DNA from: Nectonema munidae
Lineage: Eukaryota; Nematomorpha; Nectonematoida; Nectonematidae
NCBI GenBank assembly: GCA_030549495.1
Contig: JAUIRK010000121.1
Location: 744,001 to 808,000 of the forward strand
Reading direction: 5' to 3'
Length of the DNA: 64,000 bases
This document shows, in pieces, positions 1 through 12,900 of this stretch. The notes under the pieces were generated by a model. That model saw only the letters and a list, made by a program, of their open reading frames with translations. It made no database searches and was not told the DNA's origin. Positions within the stretch are counted from its first letter, which is position 1. Every line of letters begins with the position of its first letter. Both the position numbers and the translations under genes were made by a program.

Positions 1-699
1 ATGTTCTTAGAGACTGGCTAATAATTCTAATATAAATAGAGAATCCCAAAATATATTCCAAATATTGTTTACTATATTTATTATAAAGTTAGAGAGATAG
101 GGGGCAACGAATAACTTGAGCAAAGTTATGAAAATATTTCAAAAATCTAAATTTTCTGGTTTTTTTGGTAAAATTATTAATATTATTATCAGTAGAGAAT
201 TTGAATCAAACGGCCTACAAAAATTTTTATACCGCATAACGATATTGAATATTTTTTCTCTGAAGGTGAAGTAATTAACAAAAGGGGCCATCCTCCGACT
301 AAACTTTTCTTTTGTCTAAAAGCTATGAAGGTGTCCACCCTTAAAAAAAACAAAATAAAAGGGGTCCATGAGAAAAAAGGGCTGAGAACCAGTGATCTAA
401 ATGAACTTTAACTCTTGAAAATTGGATTTTTCAAAAATAATTAGCAAAATTTTGATTTTAATAGTCAAAAAATTTAATTAAACTAATGGAATATAAAATG
501 AATATTAGGTGTTTTCTTTCTCATTATTAAGTGGCTATTGGTATCATTTGTTATTTGTTTTTATTCATTTTATTCTCCCAGTCACTCGATATTCCTGCGG
601 CAATTTCTCCATTTTTAAAATCCTCTAATTCATATCTAGCACTTCATCTCAGTGAGTGAAGGTGTTGATTATTTTATTTAATGAATTACCTCTGTTTAG
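1..699. other. Upstream SEC24 intron sequence
   Basis: AT-rich with no readable coding block in either strand. The acceptor TGTTTAG|T at 699 closes it. SEC24's earlier exons were not found here. Confidence 0.6.
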
Positions 700-982
700 T
701 ATTATGCGCTGCACCCTAAATAAAGTCCCCGTCTCGTCATCTCTTTTGCAAAAGTCAAGGCTGCCATTAGGTTTAGTGTGTCATCCATTTAAAGAGATTA
801 AAGTACGAAATCAATCCTTTTACCCTTTCAACTGTTTTTCCTTTTTATTTCTTAGGATATTCCCTTGGTTAATGGAAGAAGCATTACAAGATGTAACTTT
901 TGCAGAGCTTATATAAATCCATTTGCTACCGTTTTAGACGTTAGAAATTGGAATTGTAATATTTGTTTACGCAATAATTCGT
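700..982 (+). CDS. SEC24: SEC24 exons 1-2 of the window: conserved N-flank and zinc finger
   Basis: Exon 700-802 encodes MRCTLNKVP...LPLGLVCHPF, the stretch just before the SEC24 zinc finger. A 53-nt intron (803-855) follows. Exon 856-982 encodes the four-cysteine finger CNFCRAYINPF...NWNCNIC, which packs against SEC23 in the family. The first base of exon 700-802 completes a codon split with an unseen upstream exon. Confidence 0.92.
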
Positions 983-3900
983 GTAAGTTTCTTTCATTTT
1001 TATATTCATTTGCCCATTTATATTTTATTTTTTTATGAAAATACTTTTACCAACTCCAAAATCTTCAATTACATTTAACCTATTAATTCTTCAACTTCTA
1101 GTTTTAAAAATTTTAATTTTTTTTCTATTGATCAGCTGCACTAATCACATGACACGTTAATTTTGCTTGATATATTCCGTGGGATAATGTTCTGACCATT
1201 AGTTAATGATAATATATTTTTTTGTAATCATATCAAAGATTGTGGCCTATGCACCTATGAAAATTCTTTTCACACATTTTAAATTCTTCCTCTTCACCTG
1301 GTCAATATTTTCAGAGATTTTGCCTGCTTCTTATTTCTTAGGGAGTAGCTTGTGCATGGTAAAGTTGTGCAGGGAACTTCCTAATAAATAGACAATATCA
1401 CTTGAGACTTATTTATTTATTCTTGTATATGTTTCTTTCTTATGAAATGATTTTTTTAATGCCTTAGCATCGTTACTTTGAAACACTGTGCGTGCGTTGT
1501 CAAAATAAACTCATCGTATATCGATTTTTTCAAATTTTTAAATGGCTCTTGCATTTGAAAATGCCTATCTACTTACATTATGGAAAAATATCCTTCAAAT
1601 ATTTTGTCTTACTTTTTCGACACGATTTTGCTTTAAATTTAATTCTATTTCCCATTACATTGTCTTATTTCACAGCATGGTGATATTTTTCAAAGTCTCC
1701 CAACTGAAATTTATGTTTCTCTCAAGATATTAGACTCATATACTAAATTTCAAAAAGATTGATATATATATATATATAATAAAGGAACCCTCAATCAGTC
1801 TTAAAGATATCAATAAAGAAAAATTAAATACATATTTTAAATTGAAAGATAACATGTATTTGATCATTCTAATTTTTTTTCATAATAAACTCATGAAAAA
1901 ATATTTACGTATTTGTACAAACAAATAAAATTATAAATTTTATAATAATTATTTTTGTTTTTTTTTAGTTTAAATTACACTGAAACTTCTTGAAATATCT
2001 TATATTCCATATGGAAAGTAACATTCAATGTTCCAAAGGGTTTAAGGAATTTTTTTTATCCCTTTAGTTGGTTATATTCGTATTCAAATATTTGGAGCAA
2101 AACTGCCTTCAAATTGTCAAGCTTTGAGTGTGTTTTTTTATAATATGAGAATTGTCAAATCTCACTTCGAATGAAAGCGCTGTTTTGGTAATTGAAGAAA
2201 TTATAATTTTTTGGCAGAAAGCTCGAATTCCAACAAAAAGAAAAAATCACTGCGTAGAAAAATTACTCAAACTCTATAAAGAATGGAAGGAATTGCAGAG
2301 AAACTTTTCTAGGGATTCTGATAAGGAAAAAGGCAAAAAAAGACAGATTTAATGAAAAAATGGATGATTTGTTCGATATAGCTCATTTGAATGAATGAAA
2401 ATTGAAGAAGATAAAAATTCTTAATTCTCCAACGTCAAAAAGGTCGACCAGGTTCTATGGTTGGAATCGATCAAAAATTGTTTCAGAAAGAAGAGAGAGA
2501 GTTCTAAAAAGAAAAATGGAAGAAGAAAAAAGAGCAAAAAAACGGATAAAAATTCTGAATCAAATTTAAAAAAATTATAGCAGTGATGACGAGACTATTC
2601 TTCAGAAGTAGATGATACTTTTCATGAAAGAAGAGAAGCTAATGTTCGCGGGAATTGTGACTTTTTTACTACTCGTTTGGCGGAAGTTTTTGACAGATGT
2701 AAAATTAGTGACAGAAATGGAATGCCTATTTTAATGGCAGATGCTGAAGCATTTAACATCACTTCAAAAAAAAACTAGTCCTCAATCTCACTTCTCTTCA
2801 AAATTTGAGGAAAAAATTTAGAGAAGAAAATAATCTGGAAATCAGGCAAACTTCATCTAAATGAATGTGACAATCTGGTTTTGCATTGGGACGGAAAGGC
2901 CTTTTCTGAGTCATTTAAAAATTTAATAGAATAGCTATTGTAGTAACATTTGACGGAAAAGAACAATTGCTAGAAATTCCTAAAAAAAAAAACAAGCTTT
3001 AGCACTTCATCATGCACTTGATAATCGGAATATTTCGAACAAAGTTAAGGGACTTTGCTTTGATACAACAGCTAACAATACAGGACAGAAAAAGGGGGCA
3101 TGCGCGATTATTCAAATGCTGTTAAAGCGTGATTTGTTGTACTTACCCTGTAGACACCACATTTTCGAGTTGGTTTTAAAGAGTTGCTTTGATCTGTTCA
3201 TGAAACCAACTTCCAGCCCCGATATTCTTCTCTTTAAAGAATTTAAAGAAAGATGGCATATGATGGATAAAAATTTTTTTATCTCCGGTGAAGATATTAT
3301 TTCTCATCAGGATCGTGAAGCAATTTCTTCATTTGTAAAGCAACATCTTTTTGGAAATAATCACATCAGAGATGATTAAAAAGAGTTATTGGAGCTCACA
3401 TTGGTTTTTATCGGTGAATATAAAGGTAACGAAGTTATCTTTCGCAAACCTGGTGCTGTCAGTCACGCAAGGTGAATGGCCAAAGAAATCTATGCTTTTA
3501 AAATTTTCATGTTTCAAAATGAATTCAAATTGGAAGCTTCCCAAATTAGTTTTTTGAAAAGAATATGTATTTTTATTGCTCTTGTTTACGTTACCGCGTG
3601 GTTTTCTTCTCAAAATGCTTCCATGATTTTAATTTTATGATTAAGATTTTAAAGTTTCAGGAAATTGATTTAAAAATTAGTCAAGTGACTTCAACGATGT
3701 TCGCCTTCGCCAATCATCTTTGGTATATTGTTCTAGAAAATATTGCTTTATCTTTTTTTGATGAAACAGTTCCAAACGATTTGAAAGCAGAAATGGCAAA
3801 AGTTTTTATGAATTCCAAGACTAAAAAAATGATAGTTTTTCAAAAAAGATTTTAATTCCGAAAAATAGGTTGATGTCTTTTTGCACAGTGAAATATTCTT

Positions 3901-6900
3901 CATTGGTAAATTTTTTTACAAAAAAATTCTTTGAGAGATTTTTTATTGAAACAAAATTCCTTGAAGAAGATCCTTCTTTATGGAGTAAATTGCCAAGTTT
4001 CAAAGATGGTCTACAAAAAGTTAAACAACTTCACGTTGTAAATGACGTTGCTGAAAGAGGGATTAAACTTATCGAAGATTATAATAGTATACTGACAAAA
4101 GATGAAAATGTAAAGCAATTCGTTCTTCAAAATGTTACAGAAAACAGAAAAAAATATTCGAAACCTACCAAATCTTCTCTTTGAACTTTAATTCGTTTTT
4201 TAACAAGATAAAAGTATTTTTTCGATCTTTTCAATAAAACAGTCGTTTTTTAAATCTTATTATAGTGATTTTACTATTTTTCTAAAAAAAATCACTGAGG
4301 GTCGCCTTAAACTTTTCGAAATAAGCTAAAATTTGGAAAAATAGCTAATTATAGACCTACTAAAATAATAAAACTTTGGGAGCAAGAAAAAAATAATTTT
4401 GAAATGTTTCCTATGTTTTATGGCCACCCTAATAAATATATATATGTCTCTCCAATCTCCATACTGGTAATCTGATTTATTTTTCCCTTTAATAATCTAA
4501 TTTTATTGATCCTTTTACAGTACGGAATAAAAAATTTTTTTCTACATTTTTAAAATAAATTTATTTAATTTTTGCTGTTGATAATAATTATTTTCTTTTG
4601 GTTAAGTTCCTGAAGATTTTTGCTATGATTCGACCGGTACGCGATATGAAGTGGCTCACAAAAAGCCAGAAATGAATAATTCCTCAATAGAATTTTTAGC
4701 CTCAAGTGATTATATGGTAAGTTTTACAATGAGCATATTTTTCAAATAGTTTTCGTTCTTTAATAAACAAAATAAATCTGAGTTTTTATCAATTTGCTAA
4801 TTTAACCATTTCTTGGAATGTTGCTTGCTACCTCTATTTTATGATTTTGTATACCTTTCTCAAAATTTTGTGGAATTTAGTGTGAGCATAAGATTACAAA
4901 ATTTCGACTATAAATTTTTATAGAAATCACATATACATGCAATTTATTAACTTAAGAATATATACCTAAATCACTTTTGAGCACACGAATTGATTCCTAT
5001 CTCATGTTCGTTGGAACTTCGGATATGTAAAGATGTTTGTATCGTATGTAGATGAATTAATTATTTGTGTTTGGAAACTTTTTTATATTCGTATCAACCG
5101 GAACGAACAAATAAATGTTCCTCAGGATTTTGTAGTTTTAGTTGTTTTGGTTTATGTTTATTTCTCTATTGATAGTTGAACAAATTTTTATTTAGTATAT
5201 TTAAATGGAAAATTTTCCCGTTCTTAACACTACCGATTTTCAAATTTTGCAATACTTTCAAAGGGTGAGGTGCCATTTTTGAAGCATATTCGATTCTTCG
5301 CTTCCATTAAATCAACTGTCAGTTTAAATATATAAATTTTAAAGGTTTAATAATTAAAGAAAAGAAATTTTTAAACCTTATTGATCTCTATTTTCAACAT
5401 TAAAATATAATTATACAAAATATTTTCTTTGTATGTCTATTTTTTTTATCTCTTCACACATATTAGGCTTAAGAACTTACTACCGAAGAAAAAAGCTTAT
5501 ATATATATATTTTGAATGCATCTATATATAATTTTCAGTATAAATGTCACAGTTTTTATCCATATATAATCCTTTGAAATTCACTTTTGCTTCTCTTTTT
5601 TCTTTAAAGAAGGGGAGTTTTTTTTTAATTAATTCTATTTTTTATTCCCAACCACCACTCTAAAAAATCCTAATTCACAATAGCCTTGGGAGTAATGAAG
5701 CGCAATCATTTAGTTTTGCTTTTCCTTGTCTATTTAATCTTTAAATTTGTTTAGATTCGAAATCCCCCTCCAGCTATCTATCTTTATCTCTTAGAAGTGG
5801 GCGAAAAAGCTTACAAGTCAGGTATGCATTAGTTCTAGTCTTCTCGAATTTTGCTTTCTCCGCGTTTCGCGGGAATTTACGGAAAAATGATTAGTTACCA
5901 GTCTTCCAGGAATCAACTATTTTTGATCTTGCCTCGAAAATTTGAGCGAGAAGAAATTTGAGTGAAAAAGTAAATTTATTACGATTATAAAGTATCTAAC
6001 TAAATGAATTCCAATATGAAAGATCTTAAAATTGATATTTATATGAGTAAAAGTTAACATTGAAGTTATTAAAGAAATTCCGATGGTGTAGTATATGAGG
6101 AGATACGCATTTTTGATTATGGTAAAGGATTGATTTCGATGAAAGATCATTTTTAGAAATACATATTTTTTGATTGAAGGAATATTAATTAAGATAGATA
6201 CTATGAAAGTTTCTTTAATGATACTTGATGATGTAAGTGTATAGAAAGTTCTAAAAAGACAGAAAACCATTCTTGGATTAGTGTAGCTTTAACGATAAAA
6301 AACAAATATGTATATCTATTCAAAAATAATTTTACTTTTTAAACAATTAAATTAAAAATTGATAAATCACGGCAGTAAAAATTGTCAAAAATTAGTGTGG
6401 GATTTTGGGAAAGAAACACAAATCAGTCTTAACACCTAGCAATGCAACAAAACTTATATAATTAGTAGAATGGCCTTTAACTATACTCTGGAAAATGAAT
6501 GTAATGATACTTTTCTACATTATTCTTAGATGATGCATGTAAAATATAACAAACGGACCTAAAATTTTTACAAAAATTGATGAAATTTTATATATTTTAT
6601 ATATGGAACATATCATTTTATTGCTCGTGGAAGCAAATTCGTTCATCTTATTTTTCACCATATTGCTTTTCACCACCCTAATGATGAGTGCGTCAGTTCA
6701 TAATAATATAGATTTTAATATAGACATCTAAAATTGATACAAATGACTTAGTATGGTAACATTTAATTCAAAAACGAAAAACTAGAATTTTTTAATCGTG
6801 ATTATAAAAATATACGCATGTTATTTTAAATTAGAACATTAAATTGTTTCGCGCTGATCCTCTAATTAAGTCAAACATCGTTTTCTAAATGACCAGCCGG

Positions 6901-9900
6901 CGATCTTTGGGAATATAGAGAAACGAATATTTATTCGTTTCAGCGTCAGTTCATAATAATATAGATTTTAATATAGACATCTAAAATTGATGCAAATGAC
7001 TCAGTATGGTAACATTTAATTCAAAAACGAAAAACTAGAATTTTTTAATCGTGATTATAAAAATATACGCATGTTATTTTAAATTAGAACATTAAATTGT
7101 TTCGCGCTGATCCTCTAATTAAGTCAAGCATCGTTTTTCAAATAACCACGCGGCGATCTTTGGGAATATAGAGAAACGAATATTGTTCAGTTTTTCTATT
7201 TAATAATCGTTTTGTTTGTGATAACCGTTTCAAAAAAATTTAGAAATCTTTTAGAATTTGAAAAAGAAAAATATAAATATAGAATTTCTCAATCCTTAAT
7301 TTATATCAGTCTAAATTTGCATTTGATTATTCTAGCTTTATATCTTTTGTATATTTCTTGACTTGGAGATTTTTAAATCAGAGTCAAAAAATTCTTAATT
7401 AAAATTAGCATTTTTTTTTCAGCCTCAACAACCACTTCTGTATAACGACCAGTTATAATTATTTGTAAGGAATCTTGATTGATCTTAATCGACCTTTATT
7501 GAACGAGCACCTGTTGACAAAGAGCACGTTTGATCGATCCCTTAAGTGGTCTTTCCTTAATTCACGTTTGACTGTGTTAAATTATAAAGGAATATGCAAG
7601 ACAGTATTTTATTCTTTATAAAATGGAGATGGTGCTGAATAAAACGCAGTTTGTGCTCTTAGAATATAAGGAATGAACCAGAAAAAAAGACTGTGACTAG
7701 ATAAAATGTCAAACTCTTTGCCCCTATAGCAAACGCCTTACTTACACGGATATAATCAATATATCAATAACACAAACCTAATACGCTAGATAAGGAAAAC
7801 GTTGTGCATAAAAGACAAAAAACGCAAACAACATTAGGGACATCAACTTTCAAAACTTTCATTTAACAAATTAATAAAAAATGTGTCATTCCGAACTTGT
7901 ATACTACGGTGATTTCTATTCCATAGTTTGCTATGTGCATGTTTTCATACAAATGAATAGGGAGATAAGCTTTAACTTTCTGTTCATATTTTGCTAGATG
8001 CAAGGTATGATATACCTCATTCGGGGAGACGATGTTATAAAAGTTATTACCTAAAAGTCCATATTTATACCTTTTACTAAATTGACTGATTTTTTATGAT
8101 GTCAGGGAGGGCCAGGGTGCAATTTAGCTAAAAGTTGGCAAAGGTTGACACTTGAGAGAGGGAGGTTGATAAGGATTTAATATAGCATTTTCACTTTAAG
8201 TTCGTCCTTTTTCATTTTAAGTTCGTCCTTTTTCATTTTAAGTTCGTCTTTTTTCACTTTAAGTTAGTCATTTTTCATTTTAAGTTCGTCCTTTTTCATT
8301 TTAAGTTCGTCTTTTTTCATTTTAAGTTCGTCCTTTTTCATTTTAAGTTCGTCCCTTTTCATTTCAAGTTCGTCTTTTTTCATTTTAAGTTCGTCCTTCT
8401 GACTTTATCATTAAATCTGCTTTAAAGTAAAGAAAACGTGGAAATATATTTTTTTAATTTTACGAAATTTTTTACTTCAAAATAGCTCATGAGCAAGCTC
8501 TTAAAATCAATTTATAAAACGTAAATAAAGTGGAATTTATTTAAAAATCATGAATAAATGTTTGGATTGTATAAGTGTCCCGTTGAAGCTATGTTGACAT
8601 TATTCATCATATGTCTGTAGTAGTTTGTACAGTCAAATGTTGAAATGGAGTTGACACCTTCTTTGATTATAGAAGAAAAAGACATGTTTTGCGTTGATGA
8701 AGTCATCAAGTTTCTTACTTTACTTTTAACCTTAGAGAAAACATTCTCGCAAGGGTTTAACATGAAAGAATAAGGTGAAAGAAACTTCAGTAGGTATTTT
8801 CCATTTTGTTGAAAAATTTCTTTAACTACTTTACTTTTGTGAATTTTGGCATTATCAAGCACAATCCAGGCATCGCTTTTAATTGTAGTATCTGGGTTTA
8901 GCTTTTCGAACAAATTTTCGATAAATTTCTTACTATTGCAAGTGCCATCTTCAATAATTTCATAGTGAATGACTTTGAAGCAATTCATAGCAAGAACTAG
9001 GGAAACATTATGTCCTCTGTTTGTTGGTATCACTACACTTGCCCGGGTGCCTTTCTTTGATCGCGCTTGTGAGCGACTCAAGTGCAAGTTAAAACCACTT
9101 TCGTCAATGAAAATCAACGACTCTTGTGAGCTTGGAGCACTATTTTGAAATTCTTGCGCGTAACATTTTCTTTTTAACACAATGTCTTCTCTATTTACAG
9201 CTTCAATCTGTTTATTAACACGCTTGAGTGTAACTTTCAAGTCATTCACTAAGTAGCTATGGATAGTACTAATAGCTATTTTTATCGAGTACTTTTCTTT
9301 GATTTTTTCTCCAATTTCTTCTAGAGTCATCATGGGATTGCTCTCTACTAAGCTTTCCAAAAAAACGAGTCTTTCAGGTGTAAGCACCTTCTTTTTATGT
9401 CCACCATGGGACTTTTTCGAGTTGTCTTCATTGCTTTGCTTATCATCATAATTTTGGAGGATAGACTTTCCAGTTGAGTATTTTATACCAAGGATTTCTG
9501 ATGCTCGTTTAATGGATAAAAACTCTGTGGAAAGAAGCTTGATTAATTCAACCTTTTTTTCATTTGAAATTTTGTTATACATGATAGAATAGGGGTGGAG
9601 GTAAAAGTAAAAAGGATGATAAAAAATTCAGCAATAAAAAAGTGGACATAATGTAAAGCATTCTCTTTATATACTACTATTTAGAGAACCGATACGAATA
9701 CATCACATATGAAACAAAAAATACGAAAAATAGGCAAATCTGTGCATGTTTTAAATGTTTCAACATGAACTAAAAGAAAAAGACAACTTCAATACAACTG
9801 TTTTTTTAATCGATTCCTTTTAGCTTCATTGCAGAAAGGAATATAAAATTATTATTTTTAATTTGTATATTTTTTTTACATTATTTTAAAGTAAAAAATT

Positions 9901-12900
9901 TTGTAAAATTAAAAAAAATATATTTCCAATTTTTCTTTACTTTAAAGCAGATTTAATGATAAAGTCAGAAGGACAAACTTAAAATGAAAAAAGACGAACT
10001 TGAAATGAAAAGGGACGAACTTAAAATGAAAAAGGACGAACTTAAAATGAAAAAGGACGAACTTAAAATGAAAAAAGACGAAATTAAAGTGAAAAAAGAC
10101 GAACTTAAAGTGAAAAAAGACGAACTTAAAATGAAAAAGGACGAACTTAAAATGAAAAAGGACGAACTTAAAGTGAAAATGCTATATATCAAAACTTCAA
10201 ATTATCCCAAATTATATACTTATTTAATTATTTCAAAATAAGATATTTTTGTCTTCCTTTTGAGATGGTTCATCTCCAAAAAATATATGCTTAATAGAAG
10301 ACCATAAAGATCCGTCTGTGGAAAAAAATTTTTTTTAATGTATCGTTACTGTTACACGAGAAACGCCATTTTCAACCTCAGAGACGATACAATAAAATTA
10401 CGTACATGTGGAAACAAAAACAACATTCAGAAAGCACAAGAAATTACTAATCCAAAGCAATAAAAATACACAGAAGTGAAGTAACACTCATGCTTAAATT
10501 CAAATACAAACTAAAACATATCAATACTTCTACTATTGCCTCTACAAAATACATCTTGAAACACATCGATCCACTATGCCACAAGAGCACTTCTTTAACT
10601 GCAAACATCATCGAAAATCTGCAGATCTATGTGCAAACCCTTGTTAAGTAGGCAGAGCCTGCGCAGCTTAGAAAACGTCTTAAAAGATTTATCAAAGCCT
10701 TCTTAGTAATGATGACACATGGTAGAAGATCGATAAGTGATGATCATTTTGCTAAAAGGCTTTTTTTTAATGAAACAACTGCTAACGATGAATTTACTTT
10801 AAGTTTATGTAAAGTTTCAGCATAACCGAAGTAATGATATTTCTTAAATTCCCAAGATGATGGAAAACACATAAGTATGGCTAAACTTTTCAAAATCTTT
10901 GCCCTGAAAGTTCATTGCATCATTCATCTAAAAATTTTGTTGCATTAAATAGTCCAACTTTAAATAAAATACCAAAAAATTAATACAGTAAAATATTTTA
11001 GCAAAAATATCTAAAAAAGAAAACTTAAAGAGTTTTGTAAAGAAATGAATGCGAAACCCGTTAGCTTAGTTTTAAGCACTAAAGTTCGGTAGTTATCCAC
11101 ATTTATATTTTGAAATGTTGACATTTTGACAATCAAGTTTGGAGAATGAAGGTGGTTGTAAAATTTTATTTTTGAAAGTTTGGGTGAATTCATTGACAAT
11201 TATTACACACACAGAAATTTACATACACATTTTTATTTTGATTCTGTTCGGATACCAGTAGCATTCCATTTTTGATACCTTTTTCAATTATGTTTGTTTT
11301 AGCTTCTCCTATTTATTGTTTCTTTATTTAATTAGCGATTTACTTCAATTCCTCAAATATATGTTGATTTGGCACTTATCCACTCTTCCACATAACCTTT
11401 CCTTTCAACCGCAAAATTTATTTATCTTTAAACTTACAAGGAAAAATACATTTTTTATACCTTATAGGAAAAAAGTAAAGGATATTTCCTAAAACTAACC
11501 TACCAACTAACTAGTTTTAAAGGGGGAAGTATTTAACTTGTCGCTAATTTCATTCTCGAATGATATCTTTATTACGATCTCTTATAAATCTTTAGGGAAT
11601 AGAATTCTTGGTTGATTCCATTCTGTATTTGGTCTTCGAAAGTTAAAAATTTCTCTGTCTTCTGAAAACCATATGGAAAGGCAGACTTCATTTATCCGAC
11701 AACCCCACTACCCGATACAATATCGAGTAAGAGCTAACCTCAGCCTCTCATTTCACCAATTGTCAACAAGCTTGATCCATATGAAATGAATTGGCTAGAT
11801 GGATTGATTACTCGTACTGAGACACTTTGCTGCTTAAAATTAAATAAATGATATAATCTTCATATTATTGTAAAGTAAATAGTTTATACATTTAGGACTT
11901 CAGTCTATTAATTTGCATGAAGTTGCCAATTTAAATTTGGCACAGAAATTGAAGGTTTAAAATTTTTGGAAGAAAATTTGCTACAAACCTTAAGTTTATA
12001 TGAATTAGTTATTAATTTTTTAAGTTATATGCGATAAAATATATGCTAATTAAATTGAAATAAGTTTAGAAATAATTTAAATGGATTTTGAAAAAGCCGC
12101 GATAATGGAGTTAAAAATTTTTTGTACAATTTAAAAAGGTTGTTTTTCCACTTTTCACAGTGAGTTTTTCGTTCTATTCAAAGTCATCGTTAAAGTTAAA
12201 ATATGGACAAGACTTTGATTTTGCTTTAATACTACGCATAATTTCAGCTCTTGCATTTGTTTCTCTCTCAAATGTTATTGAATATCTTGAACAATTATGT
12301 TAACCTAAAAATTTTCTAGATCTTCAAGCAGTTTTAGTTGCGAAGGAACATTCTTGGATTGGACGACCAAATCAAACAATAATGCCTACGAAGGTTGGCA
12401 TCATGTTTTTAACTCTTAAATTGGAGCTTTTCATCCAAATATTTAGAAATTTATAAATATGTTAAAAAAGAAAGGCTAGGTTGAAGTAGAAATCCAAAAG
12501 GTTTTGTCTGATGCTGAATCTTTTGTTCAAAGAAAAAAACATCAATGTTCTACTCTAAGAATTTAGCGAGTTGTAAGAACAAATATTTTATTTAGCTAAA
12601 ATATTTCAAAATTGAGATCCTTTGAACATCATCTACCGCTAAAATCTCCTGTTGTTTGCAAAACAAAGGTTTTATTTTGTTTTCAAATTGACATTGGAAA
12701 GTTGAATTCAAGGAATCACTGAATTTTTTCTACCTTAGCAAATGTACTTCTTACATCGCTTTAAGGACTGCTTAGAGAGCTTTTTAAAATTAAAAAATAA
12801 ATATATTTTTTTTTTACCAAATTCAAAATCTGTATCATAAGAAACATTACATTTAAATGAAAAATATAAGAATAAATAAGGAGAAGCTCTTAATGAAGAC

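Larger units (their letters stand above)
8183..10184 (-). mobile_element. Tc1/mariner-IS630-type transposon with long iterated TIRs, looks intact
   Basis: A 2.0-kb element in the SEC24 intron 5822-13046. Both ends read TAGCATTTTCAC inward and are flanked by TA (8181-8182 and 10185-10186), the expected TA target duplication. The inverted repeats are about 300 bp each (8183-8486 and 9882-10184). Their outer two thirds are ten 21-bp tandem units (core GACGAACTTAAA); the inner part is a unique sequence including CTTTACTTTAAAGCAG. The single gene at 8548-9582 is open. Uninterrupted coding, near-identical arms and clean ends suggest recent activity. Confidence 0.9.

Noticed and set aside
5917-6270. 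117-codon minus-strand open frame
   Set aside because: Isoleucine/phenylalanine-rich, typical of chance frames in AT-rich DNA; no motif, no splice partners.
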